Of a DNA stretch of 64,000 nt, positions 24,970 to 36,342 are shown one piece after another. Numbering within the stretch: position 1 is the first letter of the stretch; every line of letters starts with the position of its first letter. Below the pieces are notes generated by a model. The model saw only the letters and a list, made by a program, of their open reading frames with translations. It was not told the origin of the DNA and searched no databases. The DNA comes from Sarcocystis neurona (taxonomy: Eukaryota; Apicomplexa; Conoidasida; Eucoccidiorida; Sarcocystidae): positions 1,514,826 through 1,578,825 of the forward strand of contig KL647315.1 of NCBI GenBank assembly GCA_000727475.1. Direction: 5' to 3'. The position numbers and the translations under genes were made by a program.

Positions 24970-27900
24970 ATATATATATATATGTATATATACATACGTA
25001 CGTACACACAGAGAGAAAAAGGAAAGGAACACAGCGGTCGTCTCTGTGTATGTATATATGTGTATATATGTATATACACGGAGAAAAGAAGGAAACGAAT
25101 GCAGCGATTGTCTCTCTATGTGTGTATGTGTGCGTATATATGTATACTTGTGTCACGGACGTATGCTCTGGAAGGATGCGGGATTATCTTTATATGTGTG
25201 TAAAGGGAGTTGGTCAGGGTATGATGCGGCTGCTAACCCATCTATATGCAGGTGCTCATATATATGTATATATTTTTGTGTATATGTGCATGTATGCACA
25301 CGTGCATAGTGTACGCGCATGCAAACGTATGTACGCGAGAATACATCTGGATATGTACAGGGAAAAGTATGGCTATTTATTGACCTTTACATATATGTAC
25401 GTATGCGGGGTGCGCCCCTGTGTCTTCGTATTCGTCTGACAGGCGGGCTGCCTGTTTTTTGTCTTCTCATGTGTCGTCTGCGGCCTTGCGCCGTCCGGAG
25501 TCAACCGCGTCTCGGGTCGCTTTGGACGCACTTCGCCAGCATTGCTGCCTGCAGCAGCTGGCACGCAGGAGGACTGCTGCAGCAGCGGCTGCCCTGGCAT
25601 GGTGCAGCTGCTGCACTCTCTCCGTTTCCTTCAGGACCTCTCTGTGTGTCTGCTGCCGTTGTTGCCGCGTCTCTCTCTCTCGTACGCGGACAGCTGCTGT
25701 TGTGGCGTTCGGCTGCTGCTGCTGTCGTTGTTGCTGGGACATCTACGATGCGGAGTTCGACGGTCGTGCTGGTGCGTCCCCTTGTCGCCTCCGTCCTCTG
25801 CACATGCATCCGTGGGCTTCCGTTTTGCCTTTTTTCCCGTTCTTCTTTGTCGTCCGCCAGAGGCCCGCCTCACCCGCTGCAAGGCGACGCGCCGAGTGCG
25901 AGAGTTCGTGAAGAAGCGATGGCCTGTCTCCGCGCGTTGTACGCCCATGAAAGCGGAGATGCAGCTGCTACTGCTGCTGCAGTTGAGGCGACGCGCAGTC
26001 GGATAGAAGGATTTGGGTCGGAGGATTGCTGCGCTGCTCTTCCCCACAGCAGCAGCAGACCGGGCGGCTCGGGAATGCAGCAGCAGCATGGGCAGCAGTA
26101 CTGGCAGCAACAGCAGCAGTATCACGAGGAGGTGGGGAGCGGAAGGGGAGGAACAGGCGCGGGAAGCAGCTCGTACTCTTCGTCTTCCGTTTCTTACCTC
26201 AGCAGCAACACGAGAGGCAGCACCACCAGCAGCTGCTCGGCTACTGCAGTGTGGGGTGGTGCAGGAGGAGGAGGAGTGCGGCCTGCGATGCCTGGCTTCG
26301 GGAACCCTGCCTTCGCTCGGCAAAACGCCGCCGCAGCAACCACGCCTGGCGAACAAGCGCTGCTGCTCATTTCCGCCACTGCGTCGAAAATTATTCCCGC
26401 CGGCGTACAGCAGCAGCTGCAGCGTGTTGTCAATGCTGCTTTACCTGCTGCTGCTCTGCCTTCCTCCTCTTCAGCACTTTCAAGAGTAAGCTGCAACGTA
26501 AAAGATACGCGACGTGTCCATTTGCTGCCACCTGCTTGCTGGTGAGATTTGCTGTTGCGGCTCTCGGTTTTCTCTTGCCGCCGCTGCGCGTCTGCTGCGC
26601 TTGTTGCTGTGCTCAGTTTTGCTGCTGACGGTCTGCTGCTGCCAGTGCTGTGCTGCCGCTGCCGCTGGTGCTCATGCACGTGCGCTGCCCCTGGGGCCCC
26701 GCACATCCCACAGGAGCCGAGTCAGCGTGTTGCTGCCTTGCCCGTTACGTGGCTTAGGCTGGATTGTGGAACTTGCAGAACAGACGCATCTACACATATA
26801 TGTATTTGTATTAAAGCGAGCACCTGTCCGGCTCTTGCCACGTTGTTGGGCGCTGCCCCCCGTCTCTCGTGGGGAGGGGGAGGAGCAGTAGCAGTAGGGG
26901 ACGGCCACGGCCGACGTGTACTTTCCCGCTCGACGCAGCAGCAGGAGAAGTGCGTCCCCGCCGGGCCTCGCAGAGGAGCAGCGGCAGCAGCAGCACGCTC
27001 GACCGTTTTTCTGAAGAGCAGCAGGAGAGTGCCGGGTGGTGTGTTTGTGCTGCAGGGCGGACCCCGAGGCGCAGCAGGGGAGTACGGCAGCAGCAGAGGA
27101 CCGTGGCCAGCAGACCGGAGCAGCAGAAGCGTCGGCGTGGGGTATATGAACAGCGGTGCAGGGGGAACGACCAGTTTCTACCGCGCTCCTCCTCGTCCAG
27201 GGACATCCAGCAGCAGCAGCACGGCGCGGAGTGAGGGCACGTCTGGCCCCGACGGGTGGCCATATGGCGACGCAGCAGCAGCAAGAGCAAGAAGAGCCAC
27301 TACGGTTGGCTGCATTGCTGGTGCTTCCTCGTGTACACAACCTGGCAACAGCAGCAGTGTATCGCAGGGGCTCCCTGCAGGCCAGTACGAAGCACGGGTA
27401 GTCGACGCATTTCTGATACCCTGTGGCGCGACGCTGCTGCCGTCTGCTGCTGTTCTTCGAGACTTCTGCTCCCGCTGCCAGTCCTTCGACGCTGCCGTGC
27501 TGGGGGCGGTCCTTGCGGAGAAACTCGCCGACGACGCCCTGCCCACAGCGAGCAGGCTGCGCTTGCTGGCAGGCTGCGAGGCACTGCTCAAGCAGGAGGA
27601 GTTGCAGCGGCAGCAGCAGCAGCTGGAAAGCGAAGTGGCGGGCGGTGGAGGAACACGAGGAGAAGGAGCAGCAGCACGGATGACGACGCTGAAGACGTAC
27701 TTGAAGACGTGTGCAAAGCAGTCGCTGCTGCTGTGTCTAGACACGCCGCAGCTGCGCAAAGTCGCCGGACGCGTGCTGCTGCTGCTGGGCGAAAGCAGTG
27801 ACGCCGCTGCTGCTCTGGCGGCCGCGGAGCAGCAAAAGAAATCCGGTGCAAAAGGAGCCCAGGCAGACGGCAGAGCGGCAACAGCAGCAGCAGGAGACGG

Positions 27901-30900
27901 GCTCAGTCTCCTCGACATTGCTGCCGGAGGAGAACAAACATCTGCTGCAGACTCACAGCCCCGGGACCTGCTGGATGTTGCAGCAGCTGCTGCGCCGTCA
28001 GCCAGCAGCGATGATCACACGCTCCTTCTCATCGACGACTTTAGCAGCAACACCAGCACCAGCAACACCAGCAGCACCTTGCTAGACAGCAGCAGCAATA
28101 TCAGTAGCACCTTGTTCAGCAGCAGCGGCAGCCCAGCTGGCAGCCCCAGCGCGACAGCGCTTGGGACTGCTGCTGCTGCAACAGCTGCGTCTCCTGCTGC
28201 AGCTCGGACCTCTCAAGCAGCAACTTTCAGCTCTCCCCAACACGTGAGGGTTCACTCTACACCGCTGCTGCTGTGCGTGTGTTCGTAGAGCTGCGCGTAT
28301 GTATGGATGTTTTGCTTCTCTTTCCCGTATCTGCACACGTATGTATCTATATTCATGTCTGTGTGTGGGGATCTGCGCGTGTCCCGCTATCCATATATAC
28401 ACATGTGTACGCATCTACGCATATATATATATATATATATATGTGAGTATATACGCACACGTGTATACGTACGTATGTATGTATATGTGTATGTATGTGT
28501 ATCACTGTGTGCCGCATGCGCTTGCATGCAAATATATATAAGTATATTTTTCTGCATGCAGCTGTGGTGTATCGCTGAAGCCGGAGGAGAGGCTGCTTGT
28601 AGTTGTATAAGTGCGACCCCTTCGGCGAACGTGGTATTTTTTTAGCAGAAGGACATGCGACTGGATGTTGTGGCTCTTGCTGTGGGGTCGAAGCGCATGC
28701 ATCTGCTTTGAATTTCGTGGATCTGCAGACTTCTCTCGCTGCCAGGAATCTCGCCCGTTTTCGTCTGCATGAGAGGGCTATACGTGCGCATGCGTAACAT
28801 CCACGCATATATAAAATGTCTGTGGGTGAATGTATAGCCGTGTCTATACAGTGCAGCACACATATGCGCCTGTATCTAAACGGACACGCTATAGACGTAT
28901 ATATGAAGCAATCTGACATACATATATATGAGGTAATCTACTATATACACATATATAAATACAGGCACGCATGTACAAGGATATGTGTATATGTGTGTAT
29001 ATGTATGTGTTGAGAGCGACCGGGCGAGAGAAAGACAGAGAAACGTATGTGGGGCTGCGGAGGCATCCTGTTCGTGCAGGAGTATGTAAGCGTGTATATA
29101 TATAGACGAAGAATCACTATATATTCTGCAATACATGTAGATGAATAGAAGTGTGCTGATGAAGCTTCAGGCATGAGAAGGCGAAGAGACTGCGGTGCGC
29201 TGCCGCATCGCTGTGTTCGTTGATTTTGTTTTCTTCCTCCTGGTGTGTCCACGAGCACTGCTACGAAGCACGAGCCGCTGCTAGCTTTCGACTCGTGCAG
29301 TCTCCACTGCTGCTGTTGCTGCTGAGTTCGCCGCTGCTGCTGCTGTCCCGCGTGCTGCTGCTGTTGCTGCTTCGTCTGTGGTGCTGCTGTGCTGCTCGCG
29401 ATCGGTAGGCTGCGGCGTGAGACGCTCAGGCAGTGCCCAAGAGGTCGCGGTGTGCTGCTGCTGCTGCAGTGACCGGCAGCCGCCGCAGCAGCTGCAGCTG
29501 CCTCTCTTCTTCCTCGCGTGTAGCCGTTGCTACTGCTGATGGTTCTGTTCACGTGAGACGCTTTTTCTGCTCCTGCCTGCCTGTAGCGTCGAAGGCTGTC
29601 GCTCTTACGACTCAGCTGTTATCCTTCTCGTTGTTTCTGCTGCTGCTGCAGATCCCCTTGCTGCTGCCGCTGATTACCTGGTGGAATTGCTCGCACGTGT
29701 AGGCCTTCCAGGACTGGTGCTGTGACAGCTTCGAGCCGCTGCTGCTGCTTCCGCTAGGCCCCCATTGGTGGGGTTGCTGCTGCTGCTGTTACTGCTATGC
29801 TGCTGGTGTGGTGGCTGGTCCTGCTCTCGTCACGTGTTGCTGCGACGCTTGCTGCTGCTGTTGTTGTGCCGCTGTCGCATGCGTGCGTGCAGGCGGACGA
29901 CGGTGTGAATATTGTCGTGACAAACGTGCTGCAGCAACCCGCGCCGTCTCCTTCTTCTCCCTCGCTCTTGTTGCGAGAAGGAGCAACAGCGGCAACAGGC
30001 AGGAAAAGCACTCCAGCAGCACGAGCAGGCGAGCAGAGCGCCAACAGTCGGAGCAGCAGCGTCCCAGCAGGAGAGCCTCTTCCTTTGCTAGCGCAGTTGA
30101 GAAAAGCAGAAACGCGTACAACAGGTTCCGTCTTCTCAGGCTTAACAGTCAAACGACCTGCTGCTGGTGTTACCACTGCGGGTGGCTCTGCTGCTGCCGG
30201 TCGCGCTGCTGCTGCGGGTGGTTCTGCTACTGCCGGCCATGCTGCTGCTGGTCGCGCTGCTACTGCCGCTGGTCGCGCTGCTGCTGCGGGTGGCGATGCT
30301 GCTACTGGTCGCGCTGCTGCGGGTGGCTCTGCTGCTGCGGGTGGCTCTGCTGCTGCTAGTCTGTCGTCTTCTGCTGCTGCTGCGGCTGGTGCACGCTTGA
30401 CTGCGACAGAACCTGTGGATCTTCTCTCTCCTGCTGCAGCAGTCAGCGCTTTGAAGCAGCAGCAGCAAGAGCAGCAGACGCCGCTGTCGCGATTGACTCT
30501 GTTGGGGAACGATGCAAAACAAGAAGAGGTGATTCGTTCCTCGCCAGCAGCCGCAGGAGGAGGACAGAGAAGCGCTGCTGCTGCCTCTGCGGCTCTCGAC
30601 GTGCTTTCCCTTGGCCAAGCTGTTTCTGAGAGTATGGCCGCGCTGTCTAACCCGCCACGTGTTGCAATTTCTGGTGGAGCTGCGGCTCCTGCTGCTGCCA
30701 CTGGCACGCCTTTTTTCCCCTCTGTCCCTCTTGCGTCCCAAGCCCCTGCCATAGCTGCGACCACCGGTCCCATGCTGCTGCAGCAGCAGCAACAGCAGCA
30801 GCAGCAAGACAGGAGTGCAGACACCGCGTCGCGCACGGCGCACCTTGACAGAGTCTTTGGTCGCCTCGCAGGAGCAGCAGGAACAGCAGGAACCCTGCTG

Positions 30901-31431
30901 CCGCGCGGACCAGAAGCGGAACAGGAGGAGCAGCAGCAGCAGCAGTGCAACTTAGCCTACGCAGTCCAGCAGCAGCAGGCCGTCATTCAGAAGCTGCAGG
31001 AGCAGCAACAGCAGATGCTGCTGCTCCTGCAGCAGACACAAGGACGCCAAGAGAAAGCAGTGCCTCCCCTTGGTTTTGATGCTGCAGATACTGCTGCAGT
31101 GCCCTCCTCATGCTTGCGTGCACCTGCAGCAGCAACAGCAACTCGGACTGACGGAGCAGCACAAACAGCACCAGGAGGAGGAGGAGCAGCAGGAGGGGGA
31201 GGAGCAGCAGGAGTAACAGCGCTAGAGTCGTCGCTGCTGCTATCAATGACAGGAAGTAACGAGTCTTCTTCTTCAACATCTGAGCGCGCAGCAAGGACGG
31301 CAGCGGGGGGAGGGAGCCACAGCAGCAGCAGCAGCAGCAGCGGTTTTGGTGATGCTGCAACAGCACCAGCAGCACCAGCAGCACCAGCGCCAGAACCTCG
31401 TTCTTCAAAATTTGCATTTGTAAAATCGTGA
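21355..31431 (+). CDS. TEPSIN: Tepsin-like AP-4 accessory protein (ENTH + VHS-like domains), five exons
   Basis: Exons are 21355-21536, 23308-23526, 25861-26485, 27056-28243 and 29893-31431. Phases 2, 2, 0 and 0 all match, giving 1250 residues. Tepsin is the epsin-family accessory protein of the AP-4 coat at the trans-Golgi. The ENTH domain (about 1-165) is split over exons 1-3: PPGYLYTEL at 17-25, a helix with LRLLKHLCESG in exon 2, then RGPPHPLQGD at 134-143 and GFG at 183-185, all in the order seen in tepsins. A VHS-like second domain spans about 453-587 (YEARVVDAFLIPCGATLLP, then FCSRCQSFDAAVL). The tail carries VFSGLTV (818-824, nt 30130-30150), close to the LFxG[M/L]x[L/V] motif that binds the beta4 ear, and ends in SKFAFVKS (nt 31405-31428), close to the S[AV]F[SA]FLN motif that binds the epsilon ear. 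At 1250 residues it is over twice animal tepsin length because of Gln/Ala/Ser repeats. The start has A at -3. The exon 4 start and an extra exon near 29460-29553 are the least certain points. The alternative is an apicomplexan epsin-like protein, but the second domain and both ear motifs favour tepsin. Confidence 0.85.
22726..23115. repeat. 15-bp minisatellite, about 26 copies, in tepsin intron 1
   Basis: The unit CACCTGCTGCTGTCG repeats in perfect 15-base register; the central copies are nearly identical and the variants lie at both ends. Because 15 is a multiple of three, all frames free of stops stay open, giving spurious Ala-Val-Ala-Pro, Arg-Thr-Cys-Cys-Cys and (minus strand) Gly-Ala-Thr-Ala-Ala proteins. 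It lies between the phase-matched exons 1 and 2 of the tepsin gene, which split the ENTH domain, so it is intronic. Confidence 0.9.
23961..24240. repeat. Roughly 120-bp tandem repeat in tepsin intron 2
   Basis: Copies start at 23961 (TCGACGCGGGAGATGCCGG), 24078 (TTGACAGGGAAGATGCTGG) and 24210 (TCGACGCGGGAGATGCTTG). The first two share AAATATTTATATACATATTC-type cores, a GTGAG(C/T)AG word and a G-rich stretch. The third copy is partial. Periods are 117 and 132 bases, and the spacing grows through a TA expansion. Confidence 0.8.
24400..25420. repeat. TG/TA tracts and short tandem units in tepsin intron 2
   Basis: There is a pure GT run at 24928-24968 followed by TA/TG words. A unit of about 38 bases (GAAAAAGGAAAGGAACACAG, then CG-TTGTCTCTGT) occurs three times, starting near 24882, 25013 and 25083. 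Open frames here are repeat artefacts inside the intron. Confidence 0.8.
28300..29120. repeat. Alternating purine-pyrimidine tract in tepsin intron 4
   Basis: ATATAT, GTGTAT and CACACG words fill most of the first half of intron 4, including a pure TA run near 28421-28442. The second half of the intron (about 29290-29800) switches to CTG-rich sequence that leads up to the exon 5 acceptor. Confidence 0.8.
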
Positions 31432-32704
31432 ACCCGTCGAGAGAATTTCTACGGAAAAGTACGAAGATTCTCGGGAAGGCACTACAGACAGGACAAATTG
31501 ATAGCAGTTGGAGGGGGAAGAGCTTGAAAACTGACGGACTGTTCAGCGTGTGTTTGCATATATGTAAGTATATATGCATACACGTATTTGTACAACCAGC
31601 TGCATGCAGGCACTTTCGCGTTGACGCAGTATTGGTGTAGGCGGACACAGGTATAAGAAAGACACAGAGGAAAAGAGGGGCACAAGTCCTGGGCAGACGC
31701 GTGTTCGCTGCACCGAAGAAGGGATTCGAATTCGTCGATACGTTTACATATATATACGTATATATGTATGGAATCACAAATATATCCACACATATATATA
31801 GATGATACAAATATATGGGCATGTACCACGTATATATGCCCACTAGTATGTGCGCACGATGCCGTGCGAGGAAATACGTACACACGTATGTACAGGGGCG
31901 TATGTACGTGCAGGTAGGAGTGGGCGTACATCTCTTGCATATACACGTGTGCATATACATAGAGCCTGCCTCGCCCCTATACATAGTGATCCTGTGTCTG
32001 CGCACGTGGACCTCATTCGTTGGCGTGAAGAAGGGGACCAGTAGAGAAGGATAAAGAAGACGTGTCGCGTGCGATCTACCCATAAATTTGGTTAATTTGG
32101 TCAGACACCTCAATACGGGCGTGTGTATGTGTGTGTCAGCGTGTATGCATCTTCATATACATACCGTCACCGGTGTCTGTGCGTCAATGAGTCGATCCAT
32201 CGAGAATGTACGTCTCTGTACGTATAGCGATATATATATATATGTATACATATATATATATATATATATATCAGTTTGTAAAGGAGCTGTATACCGCTGC
32301 AAGTGACACTGTTGAGGATCGCTGTGGATGGTAGGTGGACCTCGTGGGACCCTGTCGCGTGCAGCAAAAGCAACAAAAAAGGGTTTTCATTTTGACGCCG
32401 CTGCTGAAAGAAATGGTCTGTCCCTGTAGCGGTCGGCTGCTCTTGAAGCTCGTCTCGCTTGTCGGCTGAGGCGGTTTTCAGTGCTGCTTCTGGATGTCGC
32501 TGCTGCTGCTGGGGAGGCTGCTGCGGTTGCAGATGTTGCTGCCGCTTTTGAGCCGACGTGCAGCCTTCTGTGTAATTCGTGTGCATGGAAGGTAAAAATA
32601 AGGATATGCACACCAAGATAAGCCGGCGATTCTCTGTGTGTACAGCCGTACCGCACGCGTACGTGCCGACATATTTGTGCTGAAAGGTGATACACACGTA
32701 CGGT

Positions 32705-32739
<35 letters not shown>

Positions 32740-32977
32740 GCGGAACAATTTCAATGTGTGCATGTGTACTTGAAAATGTATGTATATGGACATACATACC
32801 TATGTCGTCGATATCTGTGTGTATAGATTATCGAGTTAACGTGTGTATATTTGCACGTGTACGTGTATATGCGAAGCCGCCACACTCGTGCGGTTCATTT
32901 GGTGCTCCTTCAGCATCAAAATTTGTATCGTCCAGCCTAGTTCCCTGCGCGGGCGACAAATAACGGACCACGACGGG
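31432..32977. other. Downstream of tepsin: TG/TA tracts and a short CTG patch, no gene seen
   Basis: It contains the presumed 3' UTR of the tepsin gene, then alternating purine-pyrimidine sequence (31550-32280, with TA runs at about 32229-32270 and 32715-32735), and a small CTG-rich patch at 32490-32560. Confidence 0.5.
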
Positions 32978-33287
32978 ATGGGCATTCGTGAAGGGCTCAA
33001 AATAGTGCAGCAGCTGCTGCCGCAGGTTACTCTTCAGTCAAGCGGCTCAGTCTTCGTCTTTTTTGTTTTTCGTTGATTCGCAGGCCGCATTCGCTGTCCG
33101 TTTGCTTGTCTCCTCCGCTGGGGATTGCTATTCTTTGCTGATAGGCAGCACAATCGTTCACATCAGTTTAGCGTGGTGGTGCTCCAGCCGACTCGAAGAA
33201 GGCAGCGTACTGGCGTGGTGCTTCGTACGTGCCTCGTTGCTAGCTTCAGAAGTGCAGCCGGCTGGGGTCTCGCACTTTTTGGACTAA
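32978..33287 (+). CDS. Possible small two-exon gene or terminal exons, unrecognised
   Basis: An ATG at 32978 opens MGIREGLKIVQQLLPQ, which ends exactly at CCGCAG|GTTACT (33025/33026). A strong polypyrimidine acceptor ends at 33083 (TTTTTTGTTTTTCGTTGATTCGCAG region). The downstream segment 33084-33287 is open in the matching phase and ends in TAA, for 83 residues in total. The intron would be only 58 bases. The second exon is hydrophobic and Trp-rich (STIVHISLAWWCSSRLEEGS). The donor is not ideal and no family is recognised; it could also be the 3' end of a longer gene. Confidence 0.25.
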
Positions 33288-36200
33288 GCGAATGCAGTCT
33301 CTAAGTTGTGTTGGTACGTCTGATTGTCGTTCGTCTCTTCCGCCATCTACTTGTTCGAGGTCGTTTCCTTACGTGTTAAGGGTAACACCATAATTTTTGC
33401 TGCAGACTCTCGCCCACGATGCAAAACGCCGAGGCACGCTCATGCCCCAGCAGTCAGTGTTCACTTGTAGACGTCCAAAAGACAATTTCGCCCCTTCTGT
33501 ATACACAGTTGCGGTGTGTTGTTCATGGCGTACAACTCTAGCGAACTATACTCACAGTTTTCATTCGAGAGATGTGGTGGGACGACACGAACCGGGCGCG
33601 CCCGCGAACACGCTTGCCACTCGTCAGAGATAAAGACTGTGAGACCCTCGAGCAAGACGTGTATCGGTGGAACACCCAGAACAATGTGGTTCGAGTATCA
33701 AGTATGTTACCAGTGTTTCGCTTGCTGTTGCGGCCTCCCGTATGCACTTTTCCTGAATGCGGATGATTACGATCAATCAAGGCTAAGCTTCAAGCTTTTC
33801 TTGTGCAGCCCACACATTGGGGTCACAATAGAAGCGACAGTTGACCCCAACAGAGGGCTAGATGGTTGAGAAACTTAATGTAGTACGCAGCGCGTGAGTA
33901 CTGCAGTAGGCGGATACCTTCAGTTTCCATTTTTCACACACGTTTCTGACATTGATTTGACGTTCATAGGAAGCACGTAGGGTGCACAGGCGATCGACTT
34001 ACGTAGCGCACATTGTAATACACCTGCCGTTTATGGGAACCACGTACGATGCACACACGATCACGTCACGCACGTTGCAATACATCTGCCAGGCTTTCCC
34101 AGTAACGGAGCTCCTTCATGACAACTCCACACTAAACATTAATCAGAACGATTCAATCACGACATATCACAGATTCGTGGTAGCACACTATTAGTGGAAT
34201 TTTTTGCGTTGCTGGAGGCAAGTGTTAGGTTGTAGTGCCTTCGGGTTTTTCACATCCTTCCAGCATGTCCAAGACCCCCACGGCGTCGTACCTTGTTCTG
34301 CGAGAGACGCCTCCCCGTACTGTTCCGCTCATACAACGGTGGATGAATAAACAAGTACCCTCTGCGCTACTGGAAGGGGACACATTTCACACTTGGCCGC
34401 TTTGAGGCCTTCACGAATGTCTGCGTTGGCGGCGAGGCAGCCTTCGACGACGAGAGGGGAAACAGCGTGTCCGCCGTTGTTTGCCTTGTCCGAGGTCATA
34501 TCGCCGCATTGTAAGAGCTTTCAACACACATTTCTCGTAGGCCTGCTCTCTACATAGCCCGCGTGTCGGCTCTAAACAAGGTTTTGTGTGTAGACGTATG
34601 TGCGTGAGTGCGTATTTCAATATATAGGGTCTCGCTGGATCAGCAGGCGTGCATATATGCGTCGTGTAATTCGGCAGTCACCCCAGGCATATCACTCCCC
34701 TGTTTTGTGTCCCTGATAAGGCAAGACTCCGTACACTTGTGCACACAGTGCAGTTGCATACAGCCACGTCAGAACATCAGGCGAGCGTCGTCAAGCGAGA
34801 GCCTCAACGGTTGGCTGGCGACTGCGCCGGATCGGGGCCCGCGCGACTTCCGGCACTGCAGCTGTGCCGTGACGCACAGAGTATGACCCACACGTTCCGA
34901 TGTATATATGACACACAGGCGTTTTGATGTCTTTTTTAATTACTCACTGTATTCTGCTTCTACTGAGCTGACATTTCTGGCACACATCTGTTCACGCATA
35001 TCAGGCTCTTCCTGCTGCGTTTCCTCTTTGTCCACAGCGCAGCTGCCGCATCGTTGTGTAGTCAGTACGGTGAATGTGCGCAGGCTTTTCTTTCGCTAGC
35101 AGTTGCCCACTCCTTCGTCGTAGCGTATGACGTTTGATATGTACTCTGGGGAGTCCCATTTTTGGACTCAGCTGCGGTGGACACCGCCTCATTTCCGTTT
35201 TGACAGCTTTATTTTTCCTCTGTCATTTGTGGTGCTGCACAGCTAAATACTCTGTGAGTGCTGCTACGTACAGACACCATCTACTCTCGCTAGTAGGTGG
35301 ATTCCTCATTTAGCTACGTGCTGCAATTTACGTATTCAGGTTTCTGTGAAGTTTGAAGCAGTTTTCTGGCGGATAGTGCGCGCTGAGAACCTCACTGCAA
35401 AGGTCTACCCGCTAGGAAAAGTGAGCTCCTGTGTGTTCTGCTTCGGACCACGTATCTGAAGCCCTCCACGTACTGTTGCGCACTTCGCTGCTTTATCAGA
35501 GCTTCTAGGTCGCGTGCCTATGCCGAAAACGTGCAGCTACTCACATAGCTGGAGATCTTCCCGCTAGCGTAAACGCTCATTCTACGTATTTGAACGATGC
35601 TCTGCCCAGAAGTGCCTGGAGCTTAAGTGTGCACATTACTGGGCGGTCCCACTCCATCTGAGTGACGGCGAAGATCTCTTGTGAAGCACGTCGATCGCCA
35701 GCTTCCTGCGGCGCCAAACGAAGTGAACGGGAAGCATGTCAACAGAAAAGATCGCTGACAAGGCGACAACCTTTCCCGCGGTAACTGGGGCGGAGTTCTC
35801 CGCCGCGTTAGTTCCACTGACTGGTTGATGCAACGAGCACAAAGTGCTACCATATCTTGATTGGTAAAACTTTTTTTTTCGACCCTGAGTACGGAAATAC
35901 GTGAAGCCGAACACAGTGTAATGCGTGCGACGTCTGCGCTCAACCGTGCAGACACATTAAAAATGCATCTGAGATGCGGCAACACGATGACGGTCAACAT
36001 TCTGTTCCATTCTCCCACTTCTACATGAAGATGTGCCGTAGACGCATTACTCCATCAATGTCCTAGTGCAGGCTTCTTCCTGAAGTGTATCTAACTACTC
36101 ATTCGCCAGGGTCGAAGGACTTCAATTTCGGTCATCATTCCTATCATTTGCTCGAGGGAAACACCGCACGCATCGTTGACCAAACTTGCACGCCATATTT

Positions 36201-36342
36201 GCGTTGCTGCTTTTTACGAAAGCATTCATGTAGCCTGCCTGGGTTTCGGTGCGGGAAGCTTCGCCAGCGGTGTCTTACACATCGTTTCTTCTGTTAAGCA
36301 TTCACTCTGTCACTTACTCTTTCATGTATCTTCCTCGTCAAG
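33288..36342. other. Unique sequence upstream of SAS6L, no confident gene
   Basis: This is even-composition, repeat-poor sequence. A minus-strand frame at 36018-35623 is open for about 130 codons with no recognisable domain. The promoter of the SAS6L gene should lie in the last few hundred bases, but no element was identified. Confidence 0.4.
33966..34092. repeat. Imperfect tandem duplication, about 62-67 bp per unit
   Basis: Unit 1 (about 33966-34026) and unit 2 (about 34033-34091) align over TAGGAAGCACGTAGGGTGCA versus TGGGAACCACGTACGATGCA and over the shared ends TTG(T/C)AATACA(C/T)CTGCC. It lies in otherwise repeat-poor sequence. Confidence 0.7.

Noticed and set aside
24723..25439. 238-codon frame rich in Val/Cys/Tyr
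   Set aside because: It lies in tepsin intron 2 and is made of GT and TA repeats.
29754..30950. Minus-strand frame of about 398 codons, Ala/Ser-rich
   Set aside because: It is the antisense shadow of tepsin exon 5, whose sense frame carries both AP-4 motifs.
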